This document shows positions 53,937-64,000 of a stretch of 64,000 nt of DNA, piece after piece. The DNA is taken from NCBI RefSeq assembly GCF_030272615.1, contig NC_081406.1, positions 241,863,718 to 241,927,717 of the forward strand, in the 5' to 3' direction. Each line of letters begins with the position of its first letter. Position 1 is the first letter of the stretch. The notes beneath the pieces are model-generated. The model saw only the letters and a program-made list of their open reading frames with translations, was not told the DNA's origin and ran no database searches. Origin of the DNA: Cryptomeria japonica (taxonomy: Eukaryota; Streptophyta; Pinopsida; Cupressales; Cupressaceae). The translations under genes were made by a program, and so were the position numbers.

Positions 53937-55643
53937 CTACACAGAAATTTTCTTCAACAAGTCCTTCGCCTTTGTCAGCAGCTCATCATAAGAAGCCTCG
54001 ATAGCTTTAAGGTCTTCTAGATCCTTATTAGGTTTTTTGTCCTTCTTTTTGCCTCTGGTGTGGGTTCTAGGGCCTTGAGCTTCCCCCGTTCCTTCTGTTT
54101 CCAGGTCAATGTCCAGGATTTCCTTATCATCATCCAGCTTACTGATGAGAGTGTTGGTGTTGTTGGCTGAAATCTCCAGGATGCTAAGGCTCTATTCAAT
54201 AATGTTCTTCAAGCACTCCTCAATTTTACCAATTTTTCCAACAGTTTCTATGAGGGTGTGGTCATTAGTGTCAGCAAGATTCTTTCTTTCTAGCAAATCC
54301 TTCTCAATTTTTTCAAACCTAGGGTTGAAAGCATCTCTTATGTCTTTAGCTTTGGCAATGGTACTTTTTAGGTCCTCTATGAAGTTGTTCATGGTCTTCC
54401 CTTCCCCTATATTGATGGTTTACATAATCAAGATTCTGTTACAGAGTTTTTTATTTTCGTCCACTGCTTTCTTGTAACCATTGATGAGCCACTCCATAGT
54501 TTCCATGAAACCTTGCAAACCCTCAGGGGGAGGGTTAAACGGGGGGTTAGATTTTCCAGGTGTTGTCTTTTCCTCTTTAGGAGTGTGCTAGATGGTTGTG
54601 TCAATAGGCCTAAGAACCTCTTCCATGGTCTCCTTTTCTAAATTTTGATCATCTTCCAGGGCCTTAACCTACTTGTGGGCTTCTGGTTCCTTAACAGTCT
54701 CCTCTTTCTTCTTGTGCATTTTCCTTGCCTGGGTGTGAGCTTTAGTCTTCTTCTTTAGCCACCCTTGAGGGTGCTCCTCTTCAGAGTCATCTGAAGTCTC
54801 TTCTTCCAAAGAAATGATAATCAAGGGTCTGCCTTTAGGCTGTTTGCCCTTAGAGGATGAGGGTATGGTTTTGATGTGTTTCCTCTTCTTCCCACTATCA
54901 TAGTCTGAGACATCCATGTTGTCCTCAGTATCAGTCAAAGGGTCACTTTCAGACTCCTCTTCCTCTAAGAAGGAAGGGTTAGACCCCTCATCCTCAGAAT
55001 CCACAGAGGGCTACATCCGAGAAATTTGGTTGGCCTTAAGATGGTCATAGATTAGTACCATAAGGCCTTGGTGCATGGCCGTATCACCCCGTGGGTTCTC
55101 TTTGTAGGCCTTGAGGGATGCATTCATCGAACAGAGCAGAAAATAAGGGAAGTTAACCTTATCATTGTGCCTAAAGTGATTCAGTAGAACAAAGTGATAA
55201 CCATAAACTTTCGTGAACCTACCATCTAGAGTGATGTACCGCATTAAAACAAAGAGGACTTCCCGCCAAGGTTTGGCAAAAGCCCTAGGCGAGTAGTAGG
55301 TTTTGCTCAACTTTACCAATCGTTTCTTCTCTTTCTCAGCGACTGGGTATCTTTTAATAGCTTCCCTACTGACTTTCCTATCTCTATAGAAGTTGCACCC
55401 TTCTCTTGTGAGGCCCATAGCTTGAGCAATTAAATCTTCATTGATTTCTATAGTTTGGTCTCCCATTTTCAGCATGCCCTTTTTCCGGTTTTTGCATAAA
55501 AAACTGGTGATCATACCGTTGCGATCGTGGAGTCTCTCCATGAATTTCGAGAAGCCACCCTTATGCAGTATGTCCCAAACCTCCTCCTTCTGTTTCCATT
55601 CTTTACAACTACTTGGTTCATATCGCCTCCTGTTACTACCCAT
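53937..55643 (-). CDS. Unknown 568-codon frame downstream of LINE ORF2
   Basis: From ATG 55643 (MGSNRRRYEPSSCKEWKQKE) a single frame reaches TAG 53937 without a frameshift. It is broken by TAG at 55011, about 54669, about 54588 and about 54190, and by one TAA near 54418. Parts: a compact globular N-terminal half of about 210 residues (VWDILHKGGFSKFMERLHDR, QTIEINEDLIAQAMGLTREG, RAFAKPWREVLFVLMRYITL, GYHFVLLNHFRHNDKVNFPY), an acidic/Ser region, a basic Lys/Arg stretch (KRKHIKTIPSSSKGKQPKGR), and a helical coiled-coil C-terminus (IEDLKSTIAKAKDIRDAFNP, RFEKIEKDLLERKNLADTND). I do not recognise the N-terminal domain. Its layout recalls the domains of plant-transposon-associated ORFs, but that is only an impression. 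Same strand as LINE and G. Confidence 0.55.
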
Positions 55644-55822
55644 GTTGTCACTGCTCAACACCAAATTTTGAACCTTGCAAAGCAGATTAACCGGTGAGTT
55701 TTTTAGAACTATCAAAGTCACCCAGAAAGCATGGGAACTTATGGCATTGGTAATATAATAAATGAGTCTCTCATTATTATAATGACTTGAAGTACTCAAG
55801 TCAATTCTTTTCATAATTATCC

Positions 55823-58800
55823 TATCCATCAAGTATCTTAGGAGTACTTTTATAATGATCATAGCAAATGATTTGCTTGACATCTTCGGGGATTCCTTGT
55901 TCTCCCATCCACGTGGTAATTGCTTCCTTGTTAACCGCCGCAGTGGTAGCCCAGTCAGCAGAGTCGTTGGCCTCCCAGTATATGTGGGATATGTAGCTTT
56001 TTTAAAAGGTGCTAATTAAGTCTCTAGCAGAGATGATGATATTGTTGATCGACCCTGAAGGTTTTGATACCCCCTTAAGATAGTTTATAATATTGTTTGA
56101 GTCCCATTCAATCCATAGGTGGGAACAATTCCATTTCTTTGCTAGGAGGATACCTTGGAGAGCAGCCATCGCTTCGTCTTTATGGTTAGTTTGAATTCCA
56201 ATAGGGACAACAACCATTTCCTTACACATTCTTTTGTCATCTCTTAGAATAGCTCCACAACCTGAAGGACTCGGGTTACCTTTGGCAATACCGTCAAAAT
56301 TGACTTTGAACCAACCATGAGGGGGGGTTTTCCATTTAACTTCAAGCCTTCTATTATGAGTGAGGTTTGGACTGTCGGTACCCTTCATATTCCACACCCT
56401 TAAAATATTTTCTTCCAGTGTATTGTTCGAAAAACAAGGACCCTCAATGATCTCTATATTTTCCTGAATCACCCATTGGATTTTTTGGAACACAATATCC
56501 TGATTGAGGGAAATATCCCTGAAGATTCAATTATTTATTTCTTTCCATAGTCCCCATAGGATGTGAGGAAGCGAGAGCTGCCACAATGATCTCAAAAAAG
56601 AATTAGTCCATTTTATGTTCCAAGAGGAAAACAAATCTGTGATGGTGTTGGGAAACACCCAGGCAATGCTAAACCTAGTGAGAAATCTTTCCCATATTGA
56701 GGCTGAGAAGGGGCAGTGAATGGTAAGGTGGTCCACAGACTCTTCTTCCTGAAGGCATAGAGCACATCTATTAGGGATAGCAAAGCCTCTGCATTTTAGG
56801 TTGTCAAGGGTCAAGATTTTATTATGGAGAACTATCCAGAAGAAGAAATTGATCCTGGGGTTAGGCCTCTAATCCAGACTTTAGACCATAAGGGATTACC
56901 TAAAGGATCAGGGGATAGAACATGATACATAGAGGAAACAGTAAGGATACCTTTTGGATCATGCTTCCAGATCAGGGAGTCAACCTCTTTGTTCAACCAA
57001 ACCAAAGACAAATGGATCTTGAGCTTAGAGAGGCTTGGGTGGATGCTTTCAATATTCTACCATTCATTACCAGTCCAGTACTCAGTAAAGATCTTACACA
57101 AGAGGGAGCATAAGGGGCCCATTCATTGATTTCTATCAAAGGCTTATCAAAAAGCCAGGGATCCTCCTAGAATTTGACTTTCCTACCATTTCCAACTTTC
57201 CAAATCACACCTTTAGCTATACTTTCTTTACATTTAGAGGCATAATTCCATATGTGGGAGCCTTTAATACTAATATATGAATTGATAAAAGAAGAAAGGG
57301 AAGAGGACTGAAGAGAGTACTTACTTTGCCAAATTTTACACCATTCAATATCAAGATGAAACATTCTCCAGACTTGCTTAGATAGAAGAGCTTCATTCAG
57401 GGTTTGAATTCTCCTCAGGCCCAGACCGCCATGGCTCTTCGATTTGCAAACCTGGTCCCAAGCCACCAAGGACATTCTTTTCTTTTCCTCAACCACAGAC
57501 CAAAGGAATCTTCTTTGGATTTTCTCGATAGCATCAGCATACTTAATTGGAATTCTGAAAAGGCTAAGAGCATATACTGGGATACTAAGAAGAGAAGCTT
57601 TTAGAAGTTGGAGCTTTCCAGCCTAACTTAGGAGGGCTCCTTTCCATCCAGTTAACTTTTTTTGGAATTTGTCCAGAAGAGAACTCCATAAGGAGTCAGG
57701 AGGAGTAGTGCCCATGGGGAGACCAAGATAATTTGCAAGAAGATCAATAATCCTACACTCCAGGATTCTACTGATTCTCTGTTAACTTCTTTTTGGGGTA
57801 TTGATGAAAAAAACTTCACTTTTATTCCAATTGATAAGCTGACCCGAAGCAGAGGCAAACTTGAAAAGAGTACTCTTCAAAGTTTTAGCTTCAGAAATAC
57901 TAGATTCCCCCATGATAATAGTATCATTGACAAATTGTTGATGAGAACAAACAAGATCCGCTGAGGAGGGGTGAAGAACCTTAAATGAGCCTTGCAAAAC
58001 CAAATTTTCCATACTCCTTCCAAAACATTCTGCCATAATAATGAAGAGGATGGGGGAAACAAGATCCCCTTGCCTAAGACCTCTAGAGGCTTGGAAAAAA
58101 GGAGAAGGTGAACCATTGATAATAATAGCATAAGAAGCAGAGGTGATAAGTTGGGTGATGAGATCCAAAACTCTGGGAGAGAAACCAAAAGACATTAGAA
58201 CCTTCAAGAGGAAAGACCAGTCAACCCTGTCATAGGCTTTGAAGAGATCCAGCTTAAGGATGAGACCCTGCTTCTTAGCTTTAACAAGAGAGTGGATGTT
58301 CTCATGGACAGTAATAATAGAATCAAGAATTTGACGACCAGGGACAAAACCATTTTGCTGGTGATTAATGAGAGCGGGAAGGACATAAAGTAATCTAGAA
58401 GTAAGAACCTTAGAGATAATCTTATAAAAGGAATTACAAAGACTGATAGGTCTAAATTTGTCCATTGAGTCAGCGCCTTGAGATTTGGGAATGAGAGAAT
58501 AAAATGTGCCATTAATTTCTTTCAAAAGTTTCCTTGCCTCAAAAAATTCCTTGACTCCATTGGTAACATCTTTCCTGACAATGTCCTAGAAATCTTGAAA
58601 AAAGAACATTGGAAAACCATCCGAACCCGGCGCTTTGTTACCATCAAAGGAAAAGATAGCATTTTTTATTTCCTGATTAGAAGGAATGGAAGAAAGGGAG
58701 GCATTCTTATGATCATCAATGAGACAGGGCATGTTAAGAAGAAGAGAAGATTAAGCTTCAGCAACCAATCTGTTATCCCTCATTAGTAGTTCCGAAAAAA

Positions 58801-59996
58801 ACATTTTAGCTTCCTTTCTAATTTCCTCCTCCTTACTAATCTCCCCTTTATCCACCACGAGTTTTGTTAGCCTGTTACCTTCTTTATGCTTGATAGTCGA
58901 CATGTGGAAGAATCTTGTGTTCCTATCTCCTTCCTTAAGCCAGATGCATCTTGATCTCTGCTTCCAAAAGGATTCCTCTTTGGCAATGATATCATGATAT
59001 TTTTTGAGAGTCTCATTTTCATCAGCTATGGATATAGTTATGAAACCATCTTTCTGGATTTGAGTTTGTATTTCTTTGAGGTCTTCCTGGACTTTACTTT
59101 TGGCCTCAAAAATGTTCCCAAAGCTGGATTTATTCTAGATTCTTATGTTGTCCTTAACACTCTTAAGCTTCTTAACAACTCTATACATGGCAGTTCCCTC
59201 AACTTGAATGCTCCACCACTTCTAGATATTACTTTTGATGTTTGGGTGGAGGGTCCACATTTTTTCAAATCTAAAGGGGAAGTTTCTCCTTCTATTGATG
59301 GAGTTAGCAGTAAAGGTGATGGGAAAATGATCCGAACCAACCCAAATGTGGGAAAGAACAGTAATAATGACTAAACCAGTCATCGGAAATGAGGATCCTA
59401 TCAAGACGGACTTGGATAAGATCAATACCAGTTCTCCTGTTAGTCCAAGTATAATTACATCCTTGAATTTCCAAGTCATTGAGGGCCTGAGAGTTAATGA
59501 AATCCATAAGGGCCAACCTGCTTTCCCACTGAGGGGGGCTTCCTCCATATTTTTCCTCCTCTCTCAAAGGAGTATTGAAGTCTCCCATAACTAGCCAGCT
59601 AAGATTCCTGAAGCTGTCCCTAGCTTGAATAAGTTTTTTCCAGAAGGAATTTCTAGCCTTCAAGGTGTTGGGAGCATAAATGTTGGTGAGGACCCATGAA
59701 GTACCATCTTTTAGGTGCTCAAATTTAATACAAGATAAATTGTTGTCCTGAATGATAACATGCCCTTTAATAGAATTAAGATTCCAAATGGTAGCTATAC
59801 CTCATCAAGCACCTTTAGAACTGCCACCACTGACATTTCCATTTTTGAAAAACTTCAATGATTCAACTTTTTCTTTACTCATTTTGGTTTCCTAAATTAG
59901 AAATATATCAGGTTTACTATCCCTTATCATGTTCCTGATAATGTCATGCTTATGGGGGTTATTAAGTCCCCTAATATTCCAAGATATAATCTTCAT
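55823..59996 (-). pseudogene. LINE ORF2: endonuclease, reverse transcriptase, RNase H
   Basis: ATG 59996 begins MKIISWNIRGLNNPHKHDII, the APE-type endonuclease start, two bases after the ORF1 stop. Endonuclease: LVMGDFNTPLREEEKYGGSP, CNYTWTNRRTGIDLIQVRLD and, in a shifted frame, GSDHFPI. RT: PKSQGADSMDKFRPISLCNS, NGFVPGRQILDSIITVHENI, LKLDLFKAYDRVDWSFL and GLRQGDLVSPILFIIMAECF. The catalytic box reads QFVNDTII, with one Asp of FADD changed to Asn. The zf-RVT segment RCALCLQEEESVDHLTIHCP follows, and then RNase H (WFKVNFDGIAKGNPSPSGCG, HKDEAMAALQGIL, LWIEWDSNNI, YWEANDSADW) to a stop at 55823. Frame changes near 59330 and between 57160 and 56820. Full length for plant L1 (about 1390 codons). 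Confidence 0.85.
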
Positions 59997-59998
59997 AG

Positions 59999-61777
59999 TT
60001 ACTTACCAATACCTAACTTCTTAAGAGCCTTCTAAGTTCCATCTGCAATGTTCTTGCTAGCCTCCTTGATTCTAACTATGTGATTAGAGGGATGACCTGG
60101 GGAGGAAGAGGTATACCCAACTCCCACTTCAGCTATTCTGCTAGATTTCCTTAGAAGAGAAGTCGAGGGAGTAGTTCCTTTCTTATTCCTTTGCTTTGGT
60201 ATTTTCCACTCAATGTCTATCTCAGGAGCCGCTACCGGGTTTCTTAGGATTTTGGAAATTTCTTCTTTGTTTCCCCAATTAGGGGTTCTGGAAGCATTTG
60301 AATCATTTAAGTCACTGTTAGCTGATTTTGAACTCCAGTCTGAGTCCGAGAGGTTCAGGCCCAAAATTGAACATTTTTGGGCTTCTTGAATTTCAAGACT
60401 AGGCATGAGCATAGAGGAATCAGTCTTTTCTTCTTTGGAGGTAGGGATTTCTCCTTCCTTTGGTTGATCATTTTTCTCTTGTAGTTCATTTCCTTTACAA
60501 GTATCAGCCACCACTTCAACTATATCATTTGGGTAATCAGTCTGATCTTTCTACTCCCTTGTTTGAGAAGAAATCGGAAAGTTGGCAACTGTTGAATCAT
60601 TTCTCAGAGATTCCTGGGTTGTAGGACTGGATATAGAGACTAAGGGCACTTCCTTCTTCTCCCCCAAGGGATTAAAATGATTTGATTTTTCTTCTTTACT
60701 TTCTAAATTTTTAACTTGTCATACCATTTTTTATGGTACCCTTTGGTTCTCAGAATGGGGCTTAAGCTGCCTAGATTCTACCTTGGGTTTGATGGGATAG
60801 GACTTTGCCCAAAGCTCTACTTTTTTACAATGGAAGCAGGAAAAGGGAATAGATTCATATTCAATATGTTTCTTCCATGTTCCTAGGTTTGAAACTAAAT
60901 CTATCTATTCTGGCATATCTGCATCATGGGCTATCCTTACGCAAAATCTAGCATGAGTGAGTCTCCATTTTGAAGCTATTACTGGGTCTATAGAAAGCAG
61001 TTCACCAAAAGAGTTTGCAATACCAGAGAAGATACTTTCTACCCAATATTCTAGAGGCAAGCCTGGCAGCTTTACCCAAACTGGAACTTGTGTCAAGAGA
61101 GAGTCATTCATATTCAAATTTGGTTGCCATTTACGGAGAACCAAGGCTGTCTTTCCTACCAACTAGGGACTTCCACAAAGAATCGTGCGTTTATCTTCTC
61201 TGCAAGAGAAAGAAAAGGACAAAAGGCCTTTGAGTAAGGCCGAAATTTCAACATTACCCTTAAGGGCCCATTTTTGTTTGACATAGGCCCTAACAACTTC
61301 AATGTTAGGACACGGTCCCATAAATTTGCCTACCGAGGAGTTAGACATACTATTTATATTATTATCCAAAACCAGGTCTGAGATAGAGATAGTGAACTTA
61401 CCTCCTGAAGGGTCAAATATATTCTTGACATGAGGAAAAGAGGATTTACGAGTTAGTCTAGTTCCAAAGAGGGAAGACCATTTTTTTTATTCTTTTCCGC
61501 TCTCCCCGGAACTGTCACGTGGGATGGGCCCTTGGCTAGTCCCTTCCCCCAAGGGCCCAGAGGAACCCACTATCTTCTCTAGCAAAGTACCACTAGTCTG
61601 TTAAATAGAAACAGCTTCCAGATAGTCCAAAGGCTTATCCTTCTCTCCTATGGGACCAGCTACAATCTGGTTGCTCCCATCATTGGAACCAGAGTTCCCG
61701 CCTTGCAGAGAATTTGAATTTTGAATTCCCCCATTGTCGCTTACTGCTCCTTACCCCATTGCCGCTCTAGATAGCAT
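59999..61777 (-). pseudogene. LINE ORF1: DUF4283-type RNA-binding protein
   Basis: ATG 61777 (MLSRAAMG) opens a frame kept in register to TAA 59999. Segments: a Ser/Gly-rich N-terminus, a DUF4283-like domain (FMGPCPNIEVVRAYVKQKWA, LVGKTALVLRKWQPNLNMND, VPVWVKLPGLPLEYWVESIF, LLSIDPVIASKWRLTHARFC), a damaged CCHC knuckle (CFHCKKVELWAKS, later Cys lost), and a long polar tail (KPKVESRQLKPHSENQ ... SSRIAEVGVGYTSSSPG). ORF1 proteins bind LINE RNA. There are nine internal stops (four TAG, four TAA, one TGA) and no frameshift. The ORF1/ORF2 gap is two bases. Confidence 0.78.
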
Positions 61778-61802
61778 GGAGACTTAAAATAGATATATTA
61801 GA

Positions 61803-62225
61803 TTAGGAAGGAGGAGTAATATTATTGTATGAAGGAGGAGGTTGAGAATAAGAAGGTGGAACACTATGATAGGTAGGTATAGGAGATGATTGGGTCATAA
61901 ATGGAAGACTCATGGAAGGAGGTATGAAAGAGTTTTGATTAGGAATGTTTCTCCCTTGACTAACATGTGTAGGAATAATATTTTGTTTGGAAGTATCCAT
62001 GATGGTAGATGTGAAAGTAGGTACACTAGGCATAGAAGTAGTCATAGGAATAAAATGATTAACTTGACTAGGATCTTGAGTGTAACCAAGGACTTCAACA
62101 CAACTCTTCATAGGCATGATATTAGTGTCAACAATATGAGCAAGGCCATGTAACAAATCAACGCCAACTTTATCACTATGAACCATTCTTTATAATCCTT
62201 CAATCAATGGGATAGCCTCACTTTC
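61803..62225 (-). pseudogene. Gag of G, N-terminal part
   Basis: ESEAIPLIEGL, a stop, then MVHSDKVGVDLLHGLAHIVD, and a Pro/Ser/Thr/Gln-rich stretch (PSVPTFTSTIMDTSKQNIIP, PIPTYHSVPPSYSQPPPSYN), the low-complexity N-region that precedes TINSLAQTVSSLQ at the other side of the LINE. It ends at 61803 where LINE 5' sequence begins. A copia fragment abuts it at about 62230, so the gag start and 5' LTR of G are lost. Confidence 0.6.
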
Positions 62226-62228
62226 TAT

Positions 62229-62956
62229 GTTTCATTGACTCATCCAAGAAGAAATTGAACAAGCTCCTAAGACACCAACAAATTATGTGTTGAAGAATCA
62301 CTCAGAAGATCAAATAATTGTAGACAAGAGAAATGGAGGTTTGGATAAAAAGAAGACTTGCAAAATCTAGTACACAAGAAAATTATTGCTTCCTATCTCA
62401 AGTTGATCCAAAGACCTATGTGGAAGCTAGTAATAATGAAATTTGGATAAAGGCAATGGAAGAAGAGATGATGTAGATAGAAAATAATCAAACATGGGGA
62501 CTAGTACCTAGACCAATGGGAAAAAATGTGATAGGAACCAACTCGGTGTTTTGGAACAAGTTGAATTAAGATGGATAAGTCACTAGAAACAAGGCAAGAT
62601 AGGTTTGCAAACGTTATACACAAGTTGAAGATATATTTTGAGGAGACATTTTCTATGATGACAAGGATGGAGGCTATAAGGATGTTTCTTGCATTTACAA
62701 CTCATAAGAACTTTAAGGTATATCAGATGGATGTCAAGGGAATTATTGAATGGATAAGTTGAGGAAGAAGTATACATTGACCAATCAGATGGGTTCAAGT
62801 TGACTGAAGATCTTGATGTGGTTTGCAAATTAAGGAAGGCATTGTATGGACTCAAGCAAGCTCCTAAAGCTTGGTATGCAAGGTTGGATAAATATTTGTT
62901 ACAATAAAATTTTAGAAAAGGCTCTACAGATAGTGATGCTCTGCAAAATGGGAAAT
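62229..62956 (+). pseudogene. Copia reverse transcriptase fragment
   Basis: Plus-strand text in shifting frames: KNHSEDQIIVDKRNGGLDKK, ASNNEIWIKAMEEEMM with [51 protein letters not shown] and [27 protein letters not shown]. The fragment lacks the YVDD box and everything downstream, because a new LTR begins at 62957. It belongs to no other element in the window and is unrelated in orientation to G. Confidence 0.72.
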
Positions 62957-64000
62957 GTTAGACTAAAACCTGTGGTCATATAACACACAAAAACACAAGA
63001 AACAAAGACAAACGTTAATGTTAATCAACCAAAAACTAGTCTAAGAAGGCATACAAAAAGAGACACTAAAAACATGATAAAATATTTAACTATGGAAGTA
63101 AATACAACAAGGCATCTCCAAATGCCTTCTAACATGATTTTAGCTCCTTCTCCCTTGTTCCTCTCCTCTCCAAGTTCCAAATTAGTGTAGCTCTCAGCAG
63201 CTTTTTCCACTATGGATGCCTTATGGAGGTTCAAGATTGTAGATGATTATGAAAAGTATGCAAATGCAAGCTTAATGACCAAAGAAAGATGAGTTATCTA
63301 AATGTTATTTTTTAATTTTAACCAAAAGAGTGAATATGACTAATTATGCTAAAATTCTCTCTAAAATTCTCTATAACTTAGATGCATACAATTTTTCAGG
63401 GTTTGGATTATGAAGAAATGGGCTCTATTTATAAGAAAAATGGAGCAATGGATGGTTGAGATTGAGTAATCTCAACAAGGGTCATTCAATCCATGTGAGG
63501 GCTTTCAAACCAATCCCAAGATGACAAGTGTCGACATGAGAGGGGTTGAGAGGAGAGGGAATAAGCATTAAATGCTTGACATGACCTGAGAGTTAACTTG
63601 GGAGTTAAGGTCAAGGTTGGGTTGAGTGAATAAATTCTTTATTCAAAGAATAAAGCTTTTATCCAATAGATTAACTCTTGTGCAAAGGTTAAAGGGATAA
63701 CCATGGTCAAAGAAATAAATGCTTGAGGAGACACATGAGTCACAAGAGGGTTGAGTTAGGGGTTAACCATAAATGATCATGTAAGAGCCATAAGTGGTTT
63801 GGAATACTTTAGAGGTTAATTTGTTGAACACACAAAGCATTTAGTCCTTTTCAAAGACTTTGAAGTCTTTGAGAAGTGACTCCAAGTTGCTTAGGAATGT
63901 GACAATAATTAGGGGATGGATTAGGTTAATTAGGAAGGGTTTAGAAGAATCTAGAAGGGGGTTAGGATTGCAAGTGGGTTTGGTGGGTGAGCGAAAATAG
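62957..64000 (-). repeat. Partial LTR on the minus strand, running off the window
   Basis: Begins TGTTAGACTAAAACC inside the copia RT fragment. A minus-strand CTTATAAATAGAGCCC (complement of 63421-63436) is a good TATA box, followed (minus) by leader-like sequence, which suggests an LTR of a minus-strand element whose 3' end is here. The rest lies beyond 64000. No coding region. Confidence 0.45.

Larger units (their letters stand above)
53801..61790 (-). mobile_element. L1-type LINE inserted in G gag, with a third frame downstream
   Basis: ORF1 (61777-59999), ORF2 (59996-55823), then an unrelated 568-codon frame (55643-53937) and a short 3' end with a hairpin. Gag of G flanks it on both sides on the same strand (53800 down, 61803 up). 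No poly(A) or clear TSD is visible, so both ends are approximate, and whether the third frame belongs to the LINE is open. Confidence 0.7.
49297..62225 (-). mobile_element. Element G: non-autonomous gag-protease gypsy element, split by a LINE
   Basis: 3' LTR 50488-49297, PPT complement 50489-50505, gag-protease frames 53800-51251, gag N-terminus 62225-61803 beyond the LINE. No RT, RNase H or integrase exists between the protease and the PPT. The 5' LTR is absent: gag text stops at about 62230, where a copia fragment begins. The solo LTR at 6009-7231 is a second member of the family. Confidence 0.72.

Noticed and set aside
55644..55883. Upstream extension of the LINE-linked frame to ATG 55883
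   Set aside because: The first 80 codons overlap the end of ORF2 and look like noncoding translation. MGSNRRR at 55643 is the more likely start.
1..64000. Host genes, tRNA, rRNA, CRISPR or prokaryotic operons
   Set aside because: None seen. TGGTATCAGAGC strings are retrotransposon primer-binding sites, not tRNA genes, and direct repeats are LTRs, TSDs or short tandem arrays.

Overview
The window is repeat-derived DNA from a large plant genome, most likely a gymnosperm (a conifer such as the yew/cypress group). That guess rests on the TE families and their deep nesting; I did not identify a species. I found no convincing host gene, tRNA, rRNA or CRISPR array. Almost every coding trace belongs to LTR retrotransposons (Ty1/copia and Ty3/gypsy of the Tat type), one L1-type LINE, and one small element with terminal inverted repeats. 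All are decayed, so apart from the LINE-linked frame the coding regions are given as pseudogenes.

Layout. 1-5.5 kb: the 3' part of a plus-strand Tat-like gypsy element (H) with an antisense plant-mobile-domain (PMD) frame between integrase and LTR. 6.0-7.2 kb: a solo LTR of the G family with a perfect 5-bp target-site duplication (TSD). 7.5-9.1 kb: the 3' tail of a minus-strand Tat-like element (F), cut in two by the insertion of copia element A. 9.1-43.8 kb: copia element A (plus strand), expanded from about 6 kb to 34.7 kb by a TIR element at 11.0 kb, element B at 12.3 kb (itself hit by copia C, which carries solo LTR I), copia D at 25.3 kb and minus-strand copia E at 34.5 kb. 43.8-49.3 kb: the rest of F (3' repeats, integrase, two RNase H domains, RT, protease). 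49.3-53.8 kb plus 61.8-62.2 kb: minus-strand non-autonomous gag-protease element G, interrupted by the LINE (61.8-53.8 kb), which is followed in the same orientation by a further 568-codon frame. 62.2-62.96 kb: a copia RT fragment. 62.96-64 kb: part of an LTR on the minus strand.

The insertion order is readable because TSDs (CATTG, CATGT, GATTT, TGTTG, GCTTG, ATACT), LTR ends, primer-binding sites (PBS) and polypurine tracts (PPT) are still visible. Reading across each TSD brings the host reading frame back into register. LTR pairs compared by eye over parts of their length differ by about 5% (C), 8-9% (B, E) and 9-10% (D), which agrees with C being younger than its host B.

The points most worth a second look are: (i) stop codons that are mostly TAG, with no net frameshift, in element C; (ii) an unknown ORF as the only coding content of element B; (iii) the large frame downstream of the LINE RNase H; (iv) the antisense PMD frame in H; (v) an extra RNase H domain upstream of RT in F; and (vi) a degenerate repeat array in the F tail.
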